From NCBI GenBank assembly GCA_015499985.1, contig JAAAUF010000447.1:8240-32980 (forward strand): a stretch of 24,741 bases of DNA, read 5' to 3'. Positions 1-10,300 of this stretch are shown here, piece after piece. The notes under the pieces are model-generated. The model was not told where the DNA came from and ran no database searches. It was given only the letters and a program-made list of their open reading frames with translations. Source of the DNA: Haplosporangium gracile. Its lineage: Eukaryota; Mortierellomycota; Mortierellomycetes; Mortierellales; Mortierellaceae. The translations under genes and the position numbers were made by a program. How positions within the stretch are numbered: position 1 is the first letter of the stretch; every line of letters begins with the position of its first letter.

Positions 1-13
1 TTTGTAATGATAG

Positions 14-441
14 TATTTGCCGCCAATTTACGACTATCACCCCATTCTACCGGCGGCGGATGAAGAGTCTGGAGCTGGACGCACGGTTCCGGGAGGTCAT
101 CAGCACGGACCTCAGCAAGACTGTGCTATCTGTATGCTCCCTATCGATACTGCTTCGGGGGCAGCGAGACTGTCCAGTGTCGTTGGCAGTCTTGGTCGAC
201 TGAACTATATGCTTACACCATGTGGGCACCTCTTTCATTCAGATTGTTTAGAAAGAGTAAGTTTTCTTAACGTTTTTTTGTCTGCCTTGCGATGCAGGTT
301 TACTTCGATGAAGTTTGGTATGTAAAAAAATATTTCTAACCGTTTGCTTCTTTTCCCCTCTTGTTTCCTTTACACCCTTTGTAGTGGATGCGGATTAAAT
401 TAGAGTGTCCGAACTGCAGGGCATTTTTACCAAGCACATAG
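14..441 (+). CDS. TUL1: Tul1/Dsc1-type RING E3 ubiquitin ligase, C-terminal end (partial)
   Basis: Only the last two exons are present: 14-256 and 385-441, joined over a 128-bp GT-AG intron (257-384, donor GTAAGT, acceptor TTTGTAG). In-frame stops before position 14 and an AG at 12-13 show that base 14 follows a further intron. The spliced end carries a RING-type zinc site: CAIC, then about 35 residues, then TPCGHLFHSDC, then CPNC. It closes with WMRIKLECPNCRAFLP, very like the C-terminus of yeast Tul1 and S. pombe Dsc1, and the YDYHP segment before the RING fits the same family. Known role: a multi-membrane Golgi/endosome E3 ligase that ubiquitinates membrane proteins and, in many fungi, drives SREBP cleavage. 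The membrane segments lie outside the window. Its stop is only 144 bp from that of the convergent glycosyltransferase gene. Confidence 0.88.
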
Positions 442-473
442 AGAGAATGTGCTATAAAATTTCAAAATTACTA

Positions 474-479
474 TTTATT
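474..479 (-). terminator. Probable AATAAA poly(A) signal of the glycosyltransferase gene
   Basis: The minus strand reads AATAAA here, 107 nt downstream of the stop codon of the minus-strand gene. The only intergenic space is 442-585, so the 3' UTRs of the two convergent genes probably abut or overlap. Confidence 0.4.
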
Positions 480-585
480 CATTCTGGTATGTTCTTCTTG
501 CTTTCCTCTTTTTACTCTTTCGAAAGCGTCTATGATTGGTTGCGTTATTTTACTTTCGAAACGGTCCCCGCACGTTGCTATGGCG

Positions 586-2550
586 TTACTCGTGCTGGTG
601 TCCCTTGAGCTTCCGTGAGATCTTCAGACAAGTGCGTCGATCCGAACCAGCGGCATAGACATCTGTGAGAAGCAACCGCGTAGGGTCCTTTTGATCCATC
701 AACGCAGTATCGAGCGCTGCATGAAAGTGCTGATCGTTCGAGCCCGAGTGGATCAGTCCGCTGTCAAGACTGGTGTCAACCATCATGACATTATGGTTGG
801 GGACAAAGAGTTCGTCGTGGCCTCCGTAGCGGTAGCTCTTTTGGAACAGCTTTTGGATCTGGCGTTGATCGGCGGCGTACTGTTTTGGGTTCTCGAGAAC
901 GATGGCTCCCGGGGCCGGGTATAGAGTCGCGCCTTGGTTGCAGGCGATGCCGTCGCCCTTGGAGCGGGACAGGTCCAAGAGTCCAGCCTTGGGCATCCTG
1001 GCGATGTTGGTGTACTGTTTGTTAAGGGCCATCCAGGCGAGCCGCAAGAGATCGTTGCCTTGAGTTCCGATGAGGTGCTCGTACCGGTGAGACTCGACAC
1101 CCGTCAGCCAGTGCCAGGCGAGGAAGAGACCCTTCCAGGAATCCTTGTGTCGAAGGGCGAAAGCACTCCAGGACTGCTCGTACATGGATGGGTTGCAGTC
1201 GGCCTGAGCGATCGACCAGATCGGACTGTCATAGGCGGGGAAAGAAGAAGGGTGCTGCCAAAAGATGGCTCCAGACTGCAGGTAGTCTTCCCGCTGGAAG
1301 ATAATCCGAGGGGATTGCATGGGTAAAGTCGAGGGTGAGAGGTAGAAGATGTCTTCGAATCCAGAGTTGATCAACGCGGCGAGAGTCATGGCCTTTTGTA
1401 AGCGACCCAGATCCTGTCCGATCTTTGCCTTAAACTCTTGGATCTCGGACGGAGGGATCGCCTGGTGGAGTGATCCAAGAACACCATTGGCGTCACTGTC
1501 GGAGATCTGGACAACAGCATCCATGGCGGTCGAGCCGACTTGGTCAAGTGTGCGGATGATAGCCCCCCAAGAGGCAATTGTTTCCTGAGTCTCTTCCGTG
1601 ATATCCGCCACGCGTTCGAACCAGACCTCGATGGGTATAGACGAAAGACTCCGGATCAACTTGATCTGGACCAATGTATTGGCGACAGTGTCCTTGCCGT
1701 CTGCGTCAGGGAAGGCTCCCAGAACGACACCCTGACCGATCCATGCGTAGTTGTAGTCCTTCCAGTTGGGAAGCGTCCTCTTGAACTCTCTCTTCCACGT
1801 CAGCGACATGCTCCAGGCGTCCTCCTTGGTGATGAGATTCCATTCCTGAGCGCGAGCCCGCTCCCGCTCGAATCGGATATCTTCGGGTAAAGTCTCTTTG
1901 TGTTGTGAATCGTCGAATGCCTTTTTGCAGGCCGATCGACCAAAGTCCCGGATCATGAAGGTAGAGCGAGAATCCATCTTTGTTCCGTCGGGGTTGAGGT
2001 ACTCTGTTGGCACTGCTGGTACTGCTGCTTGTTGGTGTTGTTGTGAAGACGCGCCACCTGAGGTAGAAAAGGGATGATTCAAGACAGTGGAAGAAAGGGT
2101 GATGTTCCAGGTCGACATGAAGTAGATCAGAACGACGATACCACCGGCACAGAGGAGGACAAACGTGTTGCGCCTCCTGCGACCACCGTGTCCATGGACC
2201 AGTGAGGGGCAAACGCGGGCGACTCGAGCCTTGAGGGTCTGGGTCCGGTGTTGAGACTGCAGAGGGTTCAAAAGGTGGAGGTTACTAAGTCGTTTACTTG
2301 GGTTGGCGTGCTTGTTGCTGCTGTTGTCGCTGTTGGTGCTTCCGTTGGCGGTGCCATTGTTACTGTTGCTAGAAGCCGCTGCGGCTGCAGCAGCAGCCTG
2401 AGCCGATTTGATGGCTGCTGTGTGGGCGGAGGGGAGACCGCCGGTCCCGGCCATGATGTGGCCATATGAACTCTGGCGCCTGGGATTGGGGCCTGAGGAG
2501 GTGAAGGAAGAGGACGTGGATATGGACCCACGCTTCTGGTTGAATGTCAT
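586..2550 (-). CDS. GT71-family alpha-mannosyltransferase-like protein (Mnn2-like), type II membrane protein
   Basis: Single-exon gene of 654 residues. It starts with a 127-residue Ser/Asn/Ala-rich cytosolic tail, unusually long for this family and containing a poly-Ala run at about 51-60. A basic HGGRRRR cluster and one membrane anchor (about 128-146) follow, then a low-complexity stem to about 190 and a lumenal domain. The block GQGVVLGAFPDADG near 272-285 and the Leu/Ile-rich helix after it match the start of the GT71 fold. FEDIFYLSPSTLP followed by SGAIFW (398-431) matches the family's nucleotide-sugar region, where active members have LDADNxP. Known relatives are Golgi enzymes that add alpha-1,2/1,3-mannose to N-glycan outer chains or cell-wall mannan. 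Here the DxD metal ligands are replaced by S-P-S, and the GDKDTF-like block is GTQGND, so activity is uncertain. The leader is C/T-rich on the coding strand. Confidence 0.8.
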   Translation of the reverse strand: MTFNQKRGSISTSSSFTSSGPNPRRQSSYGHIMAGTGGLPSAHTAAIKSAQAAAAAAAASSNSNNGTANGSTNSDNSSNKHANPSKRLSNLHLLNPLQSQHRTQTLKARVARVCPSLVHGHGGRRRRNTFVLLCAGGIVVLIYFMSTWNITLSSTVLNHPFSTSGGASSQQHQQAAVPAVPTEYLNPDGTKMDSRSTFMIRDFGRSACKKAFDDSQHKETLPEDIRFERERARAQEWNLITKEDAWSMSLTWKREFKRTLPNWKDYNYAWIGQGVVLGAFPDADGKDTVANTLVQIKLIRSLSSIPIEVWFERVADITEETQETIASWGAIIRTLDQVGSTAMDAVVQISDSDANGVLGSLHQAIPPSEIQEFKAKIGQDLGRLQKAMTLAALINSGFEDIFYLSPSTLPMQSPRIIFQREDYLQSGAIFWQHPSSFPAYDSPIWSIAQADCNPSMYEQSWSAFALRHKDSWKGLFLAWHWLTGVESHRYEHLIGTQGNDLLRLAWMALNKQYTNIARMPKAGLLDLSRSKGDGIACNQGATLYPAPGAIVLENPKQYAADQRQIQKLFQKSYRYGGHDELFVPNHNVMMVDTSLDSGLIHSGSNDQHFHAALDTALMDQKDPTRLLLTDVYAAGSDRRTCLKISRKLKGHQHE

Positions 2551-4185
2551 TGATTCGATGAAAGTGTGGCGGTTGGAGAGTTCAGGGCTAGGATTGTGTC
2601 AGGGTGTGGTTGTTTCGTTGTTTTGGGTGGTTGGTTGATGAGAGAGAAGAGAGTTCTATCTCTTGCGGAGCGCGAAAAGAAGCAAAGAATGCTTGAAATG
2701 GAGTGAATGGGTGGTGGTGAAGAGCGAAGGGGGAGCTGATGAAGATGAAGATGAACGAGAGAAGACAAAAAAAGGATGATGGTTGATGGAAGGGTGATTT
2801 TTTTTTCTTGTGCCTGAGAGCACTTCTCAGACTAGCACTCTCAGGGCTGACCAATCGCGATGAGCGAAAATAATAACGAGAAAAGGCCACCAAACTTCGG
2901 TAGAGGACTACAGGCTGGACAGCCTCTTGCCTGCCTCAACCTCCTGCTGCTGCTCTCTGTCTCTCTTTCTCTTTCTCTCCCTCCCACACTTCGTATAATC
3001 AATCAATTTGCTCCCAGCCAATCCACCAAACACAACCTTTACATTTGTTGTCCTTCCTCCCCTATCAATCGCTCCGCCCCTGCTAGCCTATCAATGGACA
3101 TGCAAAGTGGGATATCAATGGGTTGTGGAGAAAAGAATGACGGCTGCTGAGCCCTTTTGTAACAAGGCATTGAAGGGAGATGAATGACGATCCACAAAAA
3201 GATACAGTATACAGCGGCTTTTGCTCCAAAAGTATGTTGGTTTCTGTGCGAAATTACACCGTGCCTTGTTGGTGTGGACATGTTTTTGCATGTTCTCCTC
3301 AGAATACACGGTTGGCACCGGTGGAACATTGTTGTAAGCGAGTGAGTGGGTGAGAGCATGCAGGTTGATAAGGGATATTACTTTGCGACTGCCTGCACAA
3401 GGACATCCTTTATACGTGAGCGTTCACAAAGACACAACAAATAACATTGACAAGGGAGATACCATTTGAGGTGCGTGGGAAATCACCGTTGCCATATCCT
3501 CTCCTCCGCCCATCCGCCATGTATATATATGTCGAACACTTCCTTTTTTCTCTCTTTTTTTTTGACCCCAACTTGGAGGTATCCTGTTGGATGTAAGAAT
3601 GTGTATGAATGTGTCATGATCGAAGGAGTAGGAGCAGCTCCCTGTGAATTTTCCATACCATCCTTGAATGATCAGCAGGTCAAAAATATGAATAGCTTTC
3701 CCCACACTTTTTTGATGACTTACGCATTGTTCCGAGGATGGTCTCCCCCACACATCGCCCGCCTTTTTTCTTTCTTTTTCTGTGTGCCTGGAGAGTGGTC
3801 TGTCTACCTTGGACAAGGATTGTGCCAGTGGTTTAGCAACACCCTTGTTTTTTTATTTGCACGCGACAGAGGGTGAGCAGGAGGGACGGAGTTGAAGTGC
3901 AAGTCTGCTCCGGGGGGAGGAGTGTCAATGCAGGCATGAAAGAAAAAGAAAAGAACTAAAGAATCACGTCGGTCCTCCTAAAAGCGGACCGCCTCATTGC
4001 ACAAACAAAAAAGATAACGAAAAAAGCTTTTTCTCCACACCTCCCTATTTTTTTTCTTTCTTTCTTCTCTTCCTCCTCTTCCTCCTCTTCCTCTTCTTCC
4101 TTCACCTCTTCACGCCTCCTCCATTCCTTTCCTTTCACTCAACTATTCTCATCACCCTCAACATAACTTTCAAGGACTCTTCCGA
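2551..4185. promoter_or_regulatory. Divergent intergenic region between the GT71 and PTC7 genes
   Basis: These 1.6 kb separate two divergent start codons. Positions 2551-2830 are purine-rich on the plus strand, hence a pyrimidine-rich leader for the minus-strand gene, and a CCAAT box lies at 2851-2855. Positions 4047-4140 are an almost pure C/T tract just before the phosphatase start. C/T-rich leaders also precede ERG9 and the gene at 19744, so this appears to be the promoter style of the organism. Open frames inside (for example 3424-3816 minus and 3466-3876 plus) show no family signal or codon character and look like chance. Confidence 0.5.
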
Positions 4186-7168
4186 ATGAGCAAGGCAAAA
4201 CACCTCCACGCCATCCTCAGGGGACAGCACCATCTCCTCCAACAACTCCCAACAGCCTCAGCCGCAGCCTCCTCCGCCTCAACAACAACCACAGTTGCCT
4301 CCCTCAGGCTCCTGCCCTCGCGTCTCGTCGTCGGACCAAGCCTCGACTTTGGCTCTCGCTCGATCCACACCCAGACCAACTCAACTCATTCTTCATTAGA
4401 CCACAACCACCAAAGGTCATGTCAGCACCAGCACCACAACCATCATCACCCTGCCTCGTCCCGAACTCGCCACCGGAGTCACACTTGCTTAGTCCCCGCC
4501 TGTCTACTGCACACCTCGACCAGAAATAGCTCCCTTCTGCCATCATCCTCCGTCAGTGCCGCCGCTGCAGCTATCGCCCCTTCGACTCCTTCGTCGTCCT
4601 CCTCGTCTAACGCCAGTGCAGACTCAATACATTATCAAGCATCAGTAACAGGAAACCAGGCAGGAGAAGGACGCGCGTTTAATGAACAGACCGCCGCAGC
4701 TCAATGGACCTCGGAGCTACCCTGGATTGACCCTCTCACACAGTCGTCCTACGATCCAGCCAGACTAGCAACCACCTCAGGAAACAGTAATAACAACAAC
4801 AGCAGCAGCAATCAAGGAGGACTCACTCCAGCATCATTCTTTGATCAGCCTTTTCAAAACACACGCCACAACTATGTTTTTGCCCATGGAGCATCTGGGT
4901 TTGCCAAGAATCCAAACAAGGGATCGACGTTGACTCCAGAGGAAGACCGCGCCTATTTCAGTGTTCAAGTCGGAGAGGATTCTTACTTTCGGAGACATGA
5001 TGCCCTCGGGGTTGCTGACGGAGTCGGTGGATGGAGTGGAACAACAGGTAAGTCTTCTTATCTTCAGACTCTTTTTGTTGTTGTTGTTGCTGGTCTGCTT
5101 TTTCACTTTCTCCGCTTCGCACTCACACGCGCCAGTGACATGGGAAAAAATACAACAACAAAAGAAAGGCATCATGGAGTGCAGGAGTGGCAACACGGTC
5201 ATCATATTACAACTGTTTTAGAAATATTTCGGCGGTATCACAGTACTCGATAAGGACATATTCCCATGTTGGGCGTAGCATGGTCTAGAGTACAAAGAGT
5301 ACACAACCAAAAAGACGATCTGGGCAATAACAGAACGGGAGAAGGGAAAAGGGAGCCCTGTCGACTGTGCATTATGCACTGAGATAAGGAGAAGACAGCC
5401 AAGAGAACAGGGAAAATATATATGTACGGGCATGACATAGTTCTGGCGAGCCGCTTTATCACACGGAACTTCCAGCTTTTTTCGCTGCGACTGCAATGAC
5501 AGATAGCTAGAACATGAAGACAAGTCAACAGAGAAGGATAAAGAAAAAACATGTCGAACAAAGACAGACAACGACAAACAGCCGCTGGGCTTATCACCAT
5601 AGGGATTCAACAAACGACCAATGCGTTGATGGGACGAGAAAAAAAATTCATGCACGACCCTCTTTCACTCCTCCAGCTGAATGAATACGGAGGGGACTTG
5701 GGCGTTAGCGATTGAATAGTACGACCTCAACCCTGTGACATCCCGCGATTACATTTGGGCGTAGTGACATAACAAATTGATGAGCCATACTTAACAACAA
5801 CAACAACAACAACACAATCTTCTTTGATGATATGACCAATAGGAGCAAATCCTGCGCTGTATTCACGGAAGCTGATGCATTATGCGTTTGTGGAACTGGA
5901 AAAGTACGACAACATTGAGGAGGACGCATTTTACGACTACTTCAACGTGAATCCTGTTCAAATTCTTCAGAAGAGCTATGAGCAAAGTGCAAGGGATGCC
6001 AAAAAAGAGGTATAGTAAAGAATAACATCAGCTGTGAAATCAAGATTAAATGCTCTTCCTGTAGAAATATCACTTTCGAAAAAAAAAAAAAAAAAAAATC
6101 TTTTCCTTTAAAAAATTCATTTTGAAAAAAAAAAAAAAAAAAAAAAAAAGACAAGCAAATGGCAATCTAAAATTTTGGTGAAATCTCTCTTGTTTACACA
6201 TCCTTTTACCCTTTCACTTGATGAAAATATGATAGGGTCTGATCGGATCTTCGACAGCATGCTTGGCAATACTTCGAGATGACGAGCTCCGGATCGCCAA
6301 TCTGGGCGACTGTGGGGTCAGTATCATTCGCAGGAACGAGTTTATTTTTCGGACAGAGGAGCAGCAACATTCCTTCAACTATCCATACCAACTCGGGACA
6401 GGGAGCACAGATAGTCCGACAGATGCCCAGGTGTTCACCGTAAAAGTCGAGAGCGGCGATATTGTTGTCATGGGTACCGATGGTATCTTTGACAATCTCT
6501 TTGACGAAGATATTCTGGAGGAAGTAGTACGATGTGTCGAGGGAATTGATCCAAACCAAAACCAGAACCCCTTTGGAACCGGAAATACAACGTCATCACC
6601 GGCTCTTCTCTCAGGGAAGGGAGTCAGCGGACTCTGGAGCAAGCTTGCATCGACCTCGTCCTCGACCATTGCAGCGATTTCAGGCAGCAAATCTGCAACA
6701 ATAACGGATGCAGGAGGAGCAACCGCCAAGAAGGCTGGCGAAAACGAAGCATTGAAGGCCTTGGAAGAAGTGGCCAAGGAGGAGACCCTGGAATCGACAT
6801 CAGAGCTCTCGCCTATTGCAGCAGCTGCCATTATTGCAGCCGAGTCTAGTGCTCTCCCGCTCTCTGCTGCCCTTTACCCACAACACTCGTCCGCCGGCTT
6901 AGCGTCATCACTGCACAGCAACCCAACGGCAAAGGCAGCCTACCTGAAGAAGCAGCAGTATGAGCGCAAGATCCCTGAGCCCAACGTCATCAGCGATGCG
7001 CTTGCCAAGCGGGCCAAGAATGTGGCCGAGGACACGAGGCACCATGGCAGTCCGTTCCAGAGTCGAGCTATGCAGGAGGGTCTGTACTACCAGGGAGGTA
7101 AACAGGATGACATGAGTGTCCTGGTCGCCATCATTAAAGTCGCTGAGGACTCGCCCGATCGGCGGTAG
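4186..7168 (+). CDS. PTC7: Mitochondrial PP2C-type protein phosphatase, Ptc7/Azr1 family
   Basis: Three exons: 4186-5047, 5843-6009 and 6236-7168, giving 653 residues in one frame. The first ~200 residues are Ser/Thr/His-rich with Arg and few acids, including a His-rich stretch near 70-90, and would serve as mitochondrial presequence plus linker. The PP2C core then appears in order: EEDRAYFSV, GVADGVGGW (metal-binding Asp, end of exon 1), ALYSRKLMHYAF (exon 2), GSSTACLAIL, ELRIANLGDCGV, GDIVVMGTDGIFDN and QDDMSVLVAII near the end. Key metal-ligand aspartates are all present, so it should be active. An Ala/Ser-rich insert of about 110 residues splits the core between the MGTDGIFDN and QDDMS motifs. 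Known role: Mg/Mn-dependent Ser/Thr dephosphorylation in mitochondria, controlling coenzyme Q synthesis in yeast. Intron 1 is 795 bp; intron 2 (226 bp) contains two long A runs. It is convergent with the gene ending at 7371. Confidence 0.9.
5048..5842 (+). other. Large intron 1 of the PTC7-like gene
   Basis: 795 bp, donor GTAAGT after an exon ending in phase 1 and acceptor CCAATAG. The splice restores GVGGWSGTTG to GANPALYSRKLM, matching the contiguous PP2C fold, so no exon seems to be missing. It contains an (AAC)n run at about 5793-5814. A minus-strand open frame at 5218-5655 has no recognisable product. I found no convincing snoRNA boxes. Read-through from exon 1 stays open to 5253. Confidence 0.8.
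6079..6149 (+). repeat. Two long poly(A) runs inside PTC7 intron 2
   Basis: A uninterrupted A-run of 20 (6079-6098) and a second of 25 (6125-6149) lie inside the 226-bp intron 6010-6235. Both are prone to slippage and to sequencing error, so exact lengths are unreliable. Confidence 0.9.
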
Positions 7169-7370
7169 TAGCTGTCCATGTACATTTTTACTTTTCTTTC
7201 TTTTTTCTTTTTCTTTTTTTTTCTTTTTTTCTTCTTTCTTTTACCTCCGTCCTTGTGGTGGTCACAAGTCATCAGTCAGCTGTAGTACAAAATAATATTA
7301 CCACGCATGTGCTGAAGAATGAAAATGTCCCAAATAATCTGTTGAATTTTTGTAGCCGTTTAATGCATCA

Positions 7371-10300
7371 TTATTGATGCCAATCCAAATTACGAAGGAA
7401 GAGCAACACGCTACAAAGGACATGGATGGCTCTACAAGGGACACGAAAGGTATCGACTGGTCTTCCATCCTCCTGTCCCCCATGAGATTCCTCGTTACCA
7501 TCATCGTCGCCTTCCAAGTGATCAACATCGATAAGCCGCCCCTTGTCGTTTAGATAAAGCGATCGTCGAATGTTGATGTGATCCATACACTTTCCTCCCA
7601 TCGCGTGATCGTCACTACAGGTCGTTGTTTTGAATTCACGTTCCAACGCAGCCGCCAAAACGTTACCACCTACAGCATTACCGATGTTGACATCACAGTC
7701 CCGGATCCATTCCTCAACCATCCCCTCCAACCGAATGGCGCGGTCCACAACCTCAATCTGAACAGCATGGTCGAGGCCCAAGAACCTATCAATCAAGTCG
7801 CCATCAATAGTGTGAAACGCCTTTGTCGGTTGGTTTTGGCTGCGGTAGGCTCCATGGTTTGCTCCAAGGACCGGTCGAGACTCATAGTATGTCGCCATGA
7901 CATGTTGAAGGGCCTTGAGGACGTCGTATAGTTGTGGTGTCAATCTCCAGAACCCAATGATGCTCCCGACTAAAGAATAACCAATTAGTGCCTGGGATGA
8001 TGGACAAGGTCCTTTTGTTGTGGATGTCGTGATATCATTGGACGACTCGCTGTTGTCGAATGGTGACCATGGAGTGAGAATAAAGGGCATCAGCAACGAC
8101 ACAAAGGAAGGCGGACGTGCCAAAGCTGTTGATGATGGCGATGCGGTTTCCTCCGACACTGGGTGCGGTAAGGGAATCCCCGACAACGACCGCCCATCAT
8201 CCAGCCACAGTTTCGCAAGTCGGATCCGGTTCACAATCTCGCCTACATGGAACGAAAACTGGTCCACGAGCGAGTATTGTTGATTTACAACGCCTAGTGT
8301 GCATTTGGAAATATAAAAGGGGTAAATGTTAGCGAGAACGCGAGAACGAAACCTTTAACGAGATTGTACGAGTACAAAAAAAGACGCGTTTTGACGTGTG
8401 AAAGGTAGTCTTACCAGGAGTGTATCCAACACCGAAAATGCTACCGCTCAAGTCAACGCCAACCGCAGACTCTGGCGAGATGGCCAAACAGTCGGAAACC
8501 TGCCTCGCCGAACGAGCGCTATTAATACATGAGGGAAAGTATTGAAGAAAATAGTACAGAGAGAGTTAAGGAGAAGCTGTGCGACGCGTTCCCACCCCGC
8601 ACAAATCCATAAAAGAAAATGGCCAACATTTATCCAACACACGAACCAATAAGAAACCATACAAGTGTCTTACCTTCTAAAGAACTTAAGCTTGTCGAAA
8701 CAATGTTCGCCGTTCCCAGTTTCATATTCATAAAAGTTGATCGACTCTCCTCGGGATCCAGTGACAATCATCTTTCCTTGGGTTGAGATCTGGACAATAG
8801 GCCAGCGCTCGCGGGCAGTAGCCTTCTCAATCAGTCTAATGTATGAAAAAAAGTATAAACAAATTCATAAACAAAAAGGTTGAAGGCATAACGTTGGATA
8901 AAGGGGGGGAATCTGATCAACAGGAGACACCTTGATGAGCGAAACAAAAACAACGACGTAAAACCTACGAGTTTTCACTTGCTGACAGAGCAAAGAGTTT
9001 CAGCATAGGTCCGCTGGAAACCAAAATTTTGCTACAAGGACGAGAAATGACGATGAGAGTATCAGATCAATCAATTTTATCAAATCATGTAATATCGAAG
9101 CTGCAAAGACGAAGTGCTCGCTTACCTGTCCAGGAACGGAGAAATTGCAAAGGCGGGCAATGGCATGTCCATGGCCCATTCCTCCATGAGCTCAAATCTT
9201 CGCGACTATTGAGATAAGGTAATGGAATGAGGGGAGGGGATGTTAATGGGAACATGGTGGCTGCCGGTGTTTCTTTTCATTCATTTCTCACAAAAGGTTA
9301 CTGAGACACGACATTCATCGTTCACCTCAAACTTTCTTTTTTGTTCTCGTCCTGGTAATTTGTACTGTACCTTTGAGTGCTTGATCGACAAAATAATAAG
9401 ACGTCCGGTCCTGGGAGAAACGGCGGATGCTGCTGCTCCTGTGAGCGAGAAGATTCCAGTTCCCACACAAATGAGTACTCTATTGGGAAGCTTCCACTCT
9501 AATCCACAGAGAAGAGAGGAGTGATGGTTAGTAATAATCGTCAAACTTTCAACGCAAGGATGTATCATCGTCATATTGAGCCCTTGTCGAAAGGAGGTGT
9601 AAGGAATACCATCCCAAAGTTTAGAAGCAATCACCATTCGACATTTGCAAAAGGACAAGAAGCTTAGGAGAACCTCTGTTGTTTTACCTGTTAAACAAAA
9701 CACTCCTTCTCCTTGCTTTAACGCCAGTTGGGCAACCACATGCTGCTTTTCCGACCCTTGTTCAATCGACACTCTGTACGTGTTACACACAAATCAAATA
9801 GAAAAGTCAGTAAAGTTGAAAGTACGACTAATTGTTGACACGATCATGCCAGCGTAACGCTGTATATGTACAAACACTTTCATTCAGTAGTTTTGAACAC
9901 AACACTCTTTCTTTCGTCAAAGTTACTTACCTCGCGGGATCAATGAGCTGCAAAATGGACTCGGCAAATGGAAATCCGTCAGCGACACTTGCAGCCAACA
10001 ACAGTCCCTCTGACGTGATTTCGAGAAGTCTTCGAGGTGTCTAAATTCACGGTGCATTCAATCAGTGAATCGTCCAGACATTGTGTAAGTTAGTTACCCC
10101 TCGTTTGTCCATCACACCAAAGGAGCCTGGATACCAGACCCATTGACTGTTCCATAAAATTTACAATTGCCTTCTTTGAGCATCAAGGTTGAGGCGATGG
10201 CGTGAGAGTTTCAGCTTACATGACCCAGGGAAAGTGTTTGAGAGTCGTATTTTCTTTTTCCTTCCAAGGTAACCAGTTGAAGATCTTGGTGATCCACAAT

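Noticed and set aside
36..45. ATCACCCCAT, like a sterol regulatory element
   Set aside because: It lies inside the ligase coding exon (Tyr-His-Pro codons), so it is explained by protein sequence.
1706..2212. 168-codon minus-strand frame overlapping the GT71 gene
   Set aside because: A shadow frame of the glycosyltransferase coding sequence, whose own frame carries the family motifs.
3424..3876. Pair of overlapping antisense open frames of 130 and 136 codons
   Set aside because: Neither translation shows motifs, domain character or sensible composition, and the stretch lies in the divergent promoter region. Overlapping open frames on opposite strands are expected by chance here.
5218..5655. 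145-codon minus-strand open frame inside PTC7 intron 1
   Set aside because: Cys/Ser/Leu-rich without any family signal; the intron is needed by the phosphatase reading frame.
10098..10147. Segment reading QWVWYPGSFGVMDKRG as a normal exon of the DDB1-like gene
   Set aside because: That frame cannot be entered from exon 12 with a GT-AG site in the right phase, whereas joining exon 12 directly to 10040 gives the family motif SLGHTPRR. Kept only as a possible poison exon.
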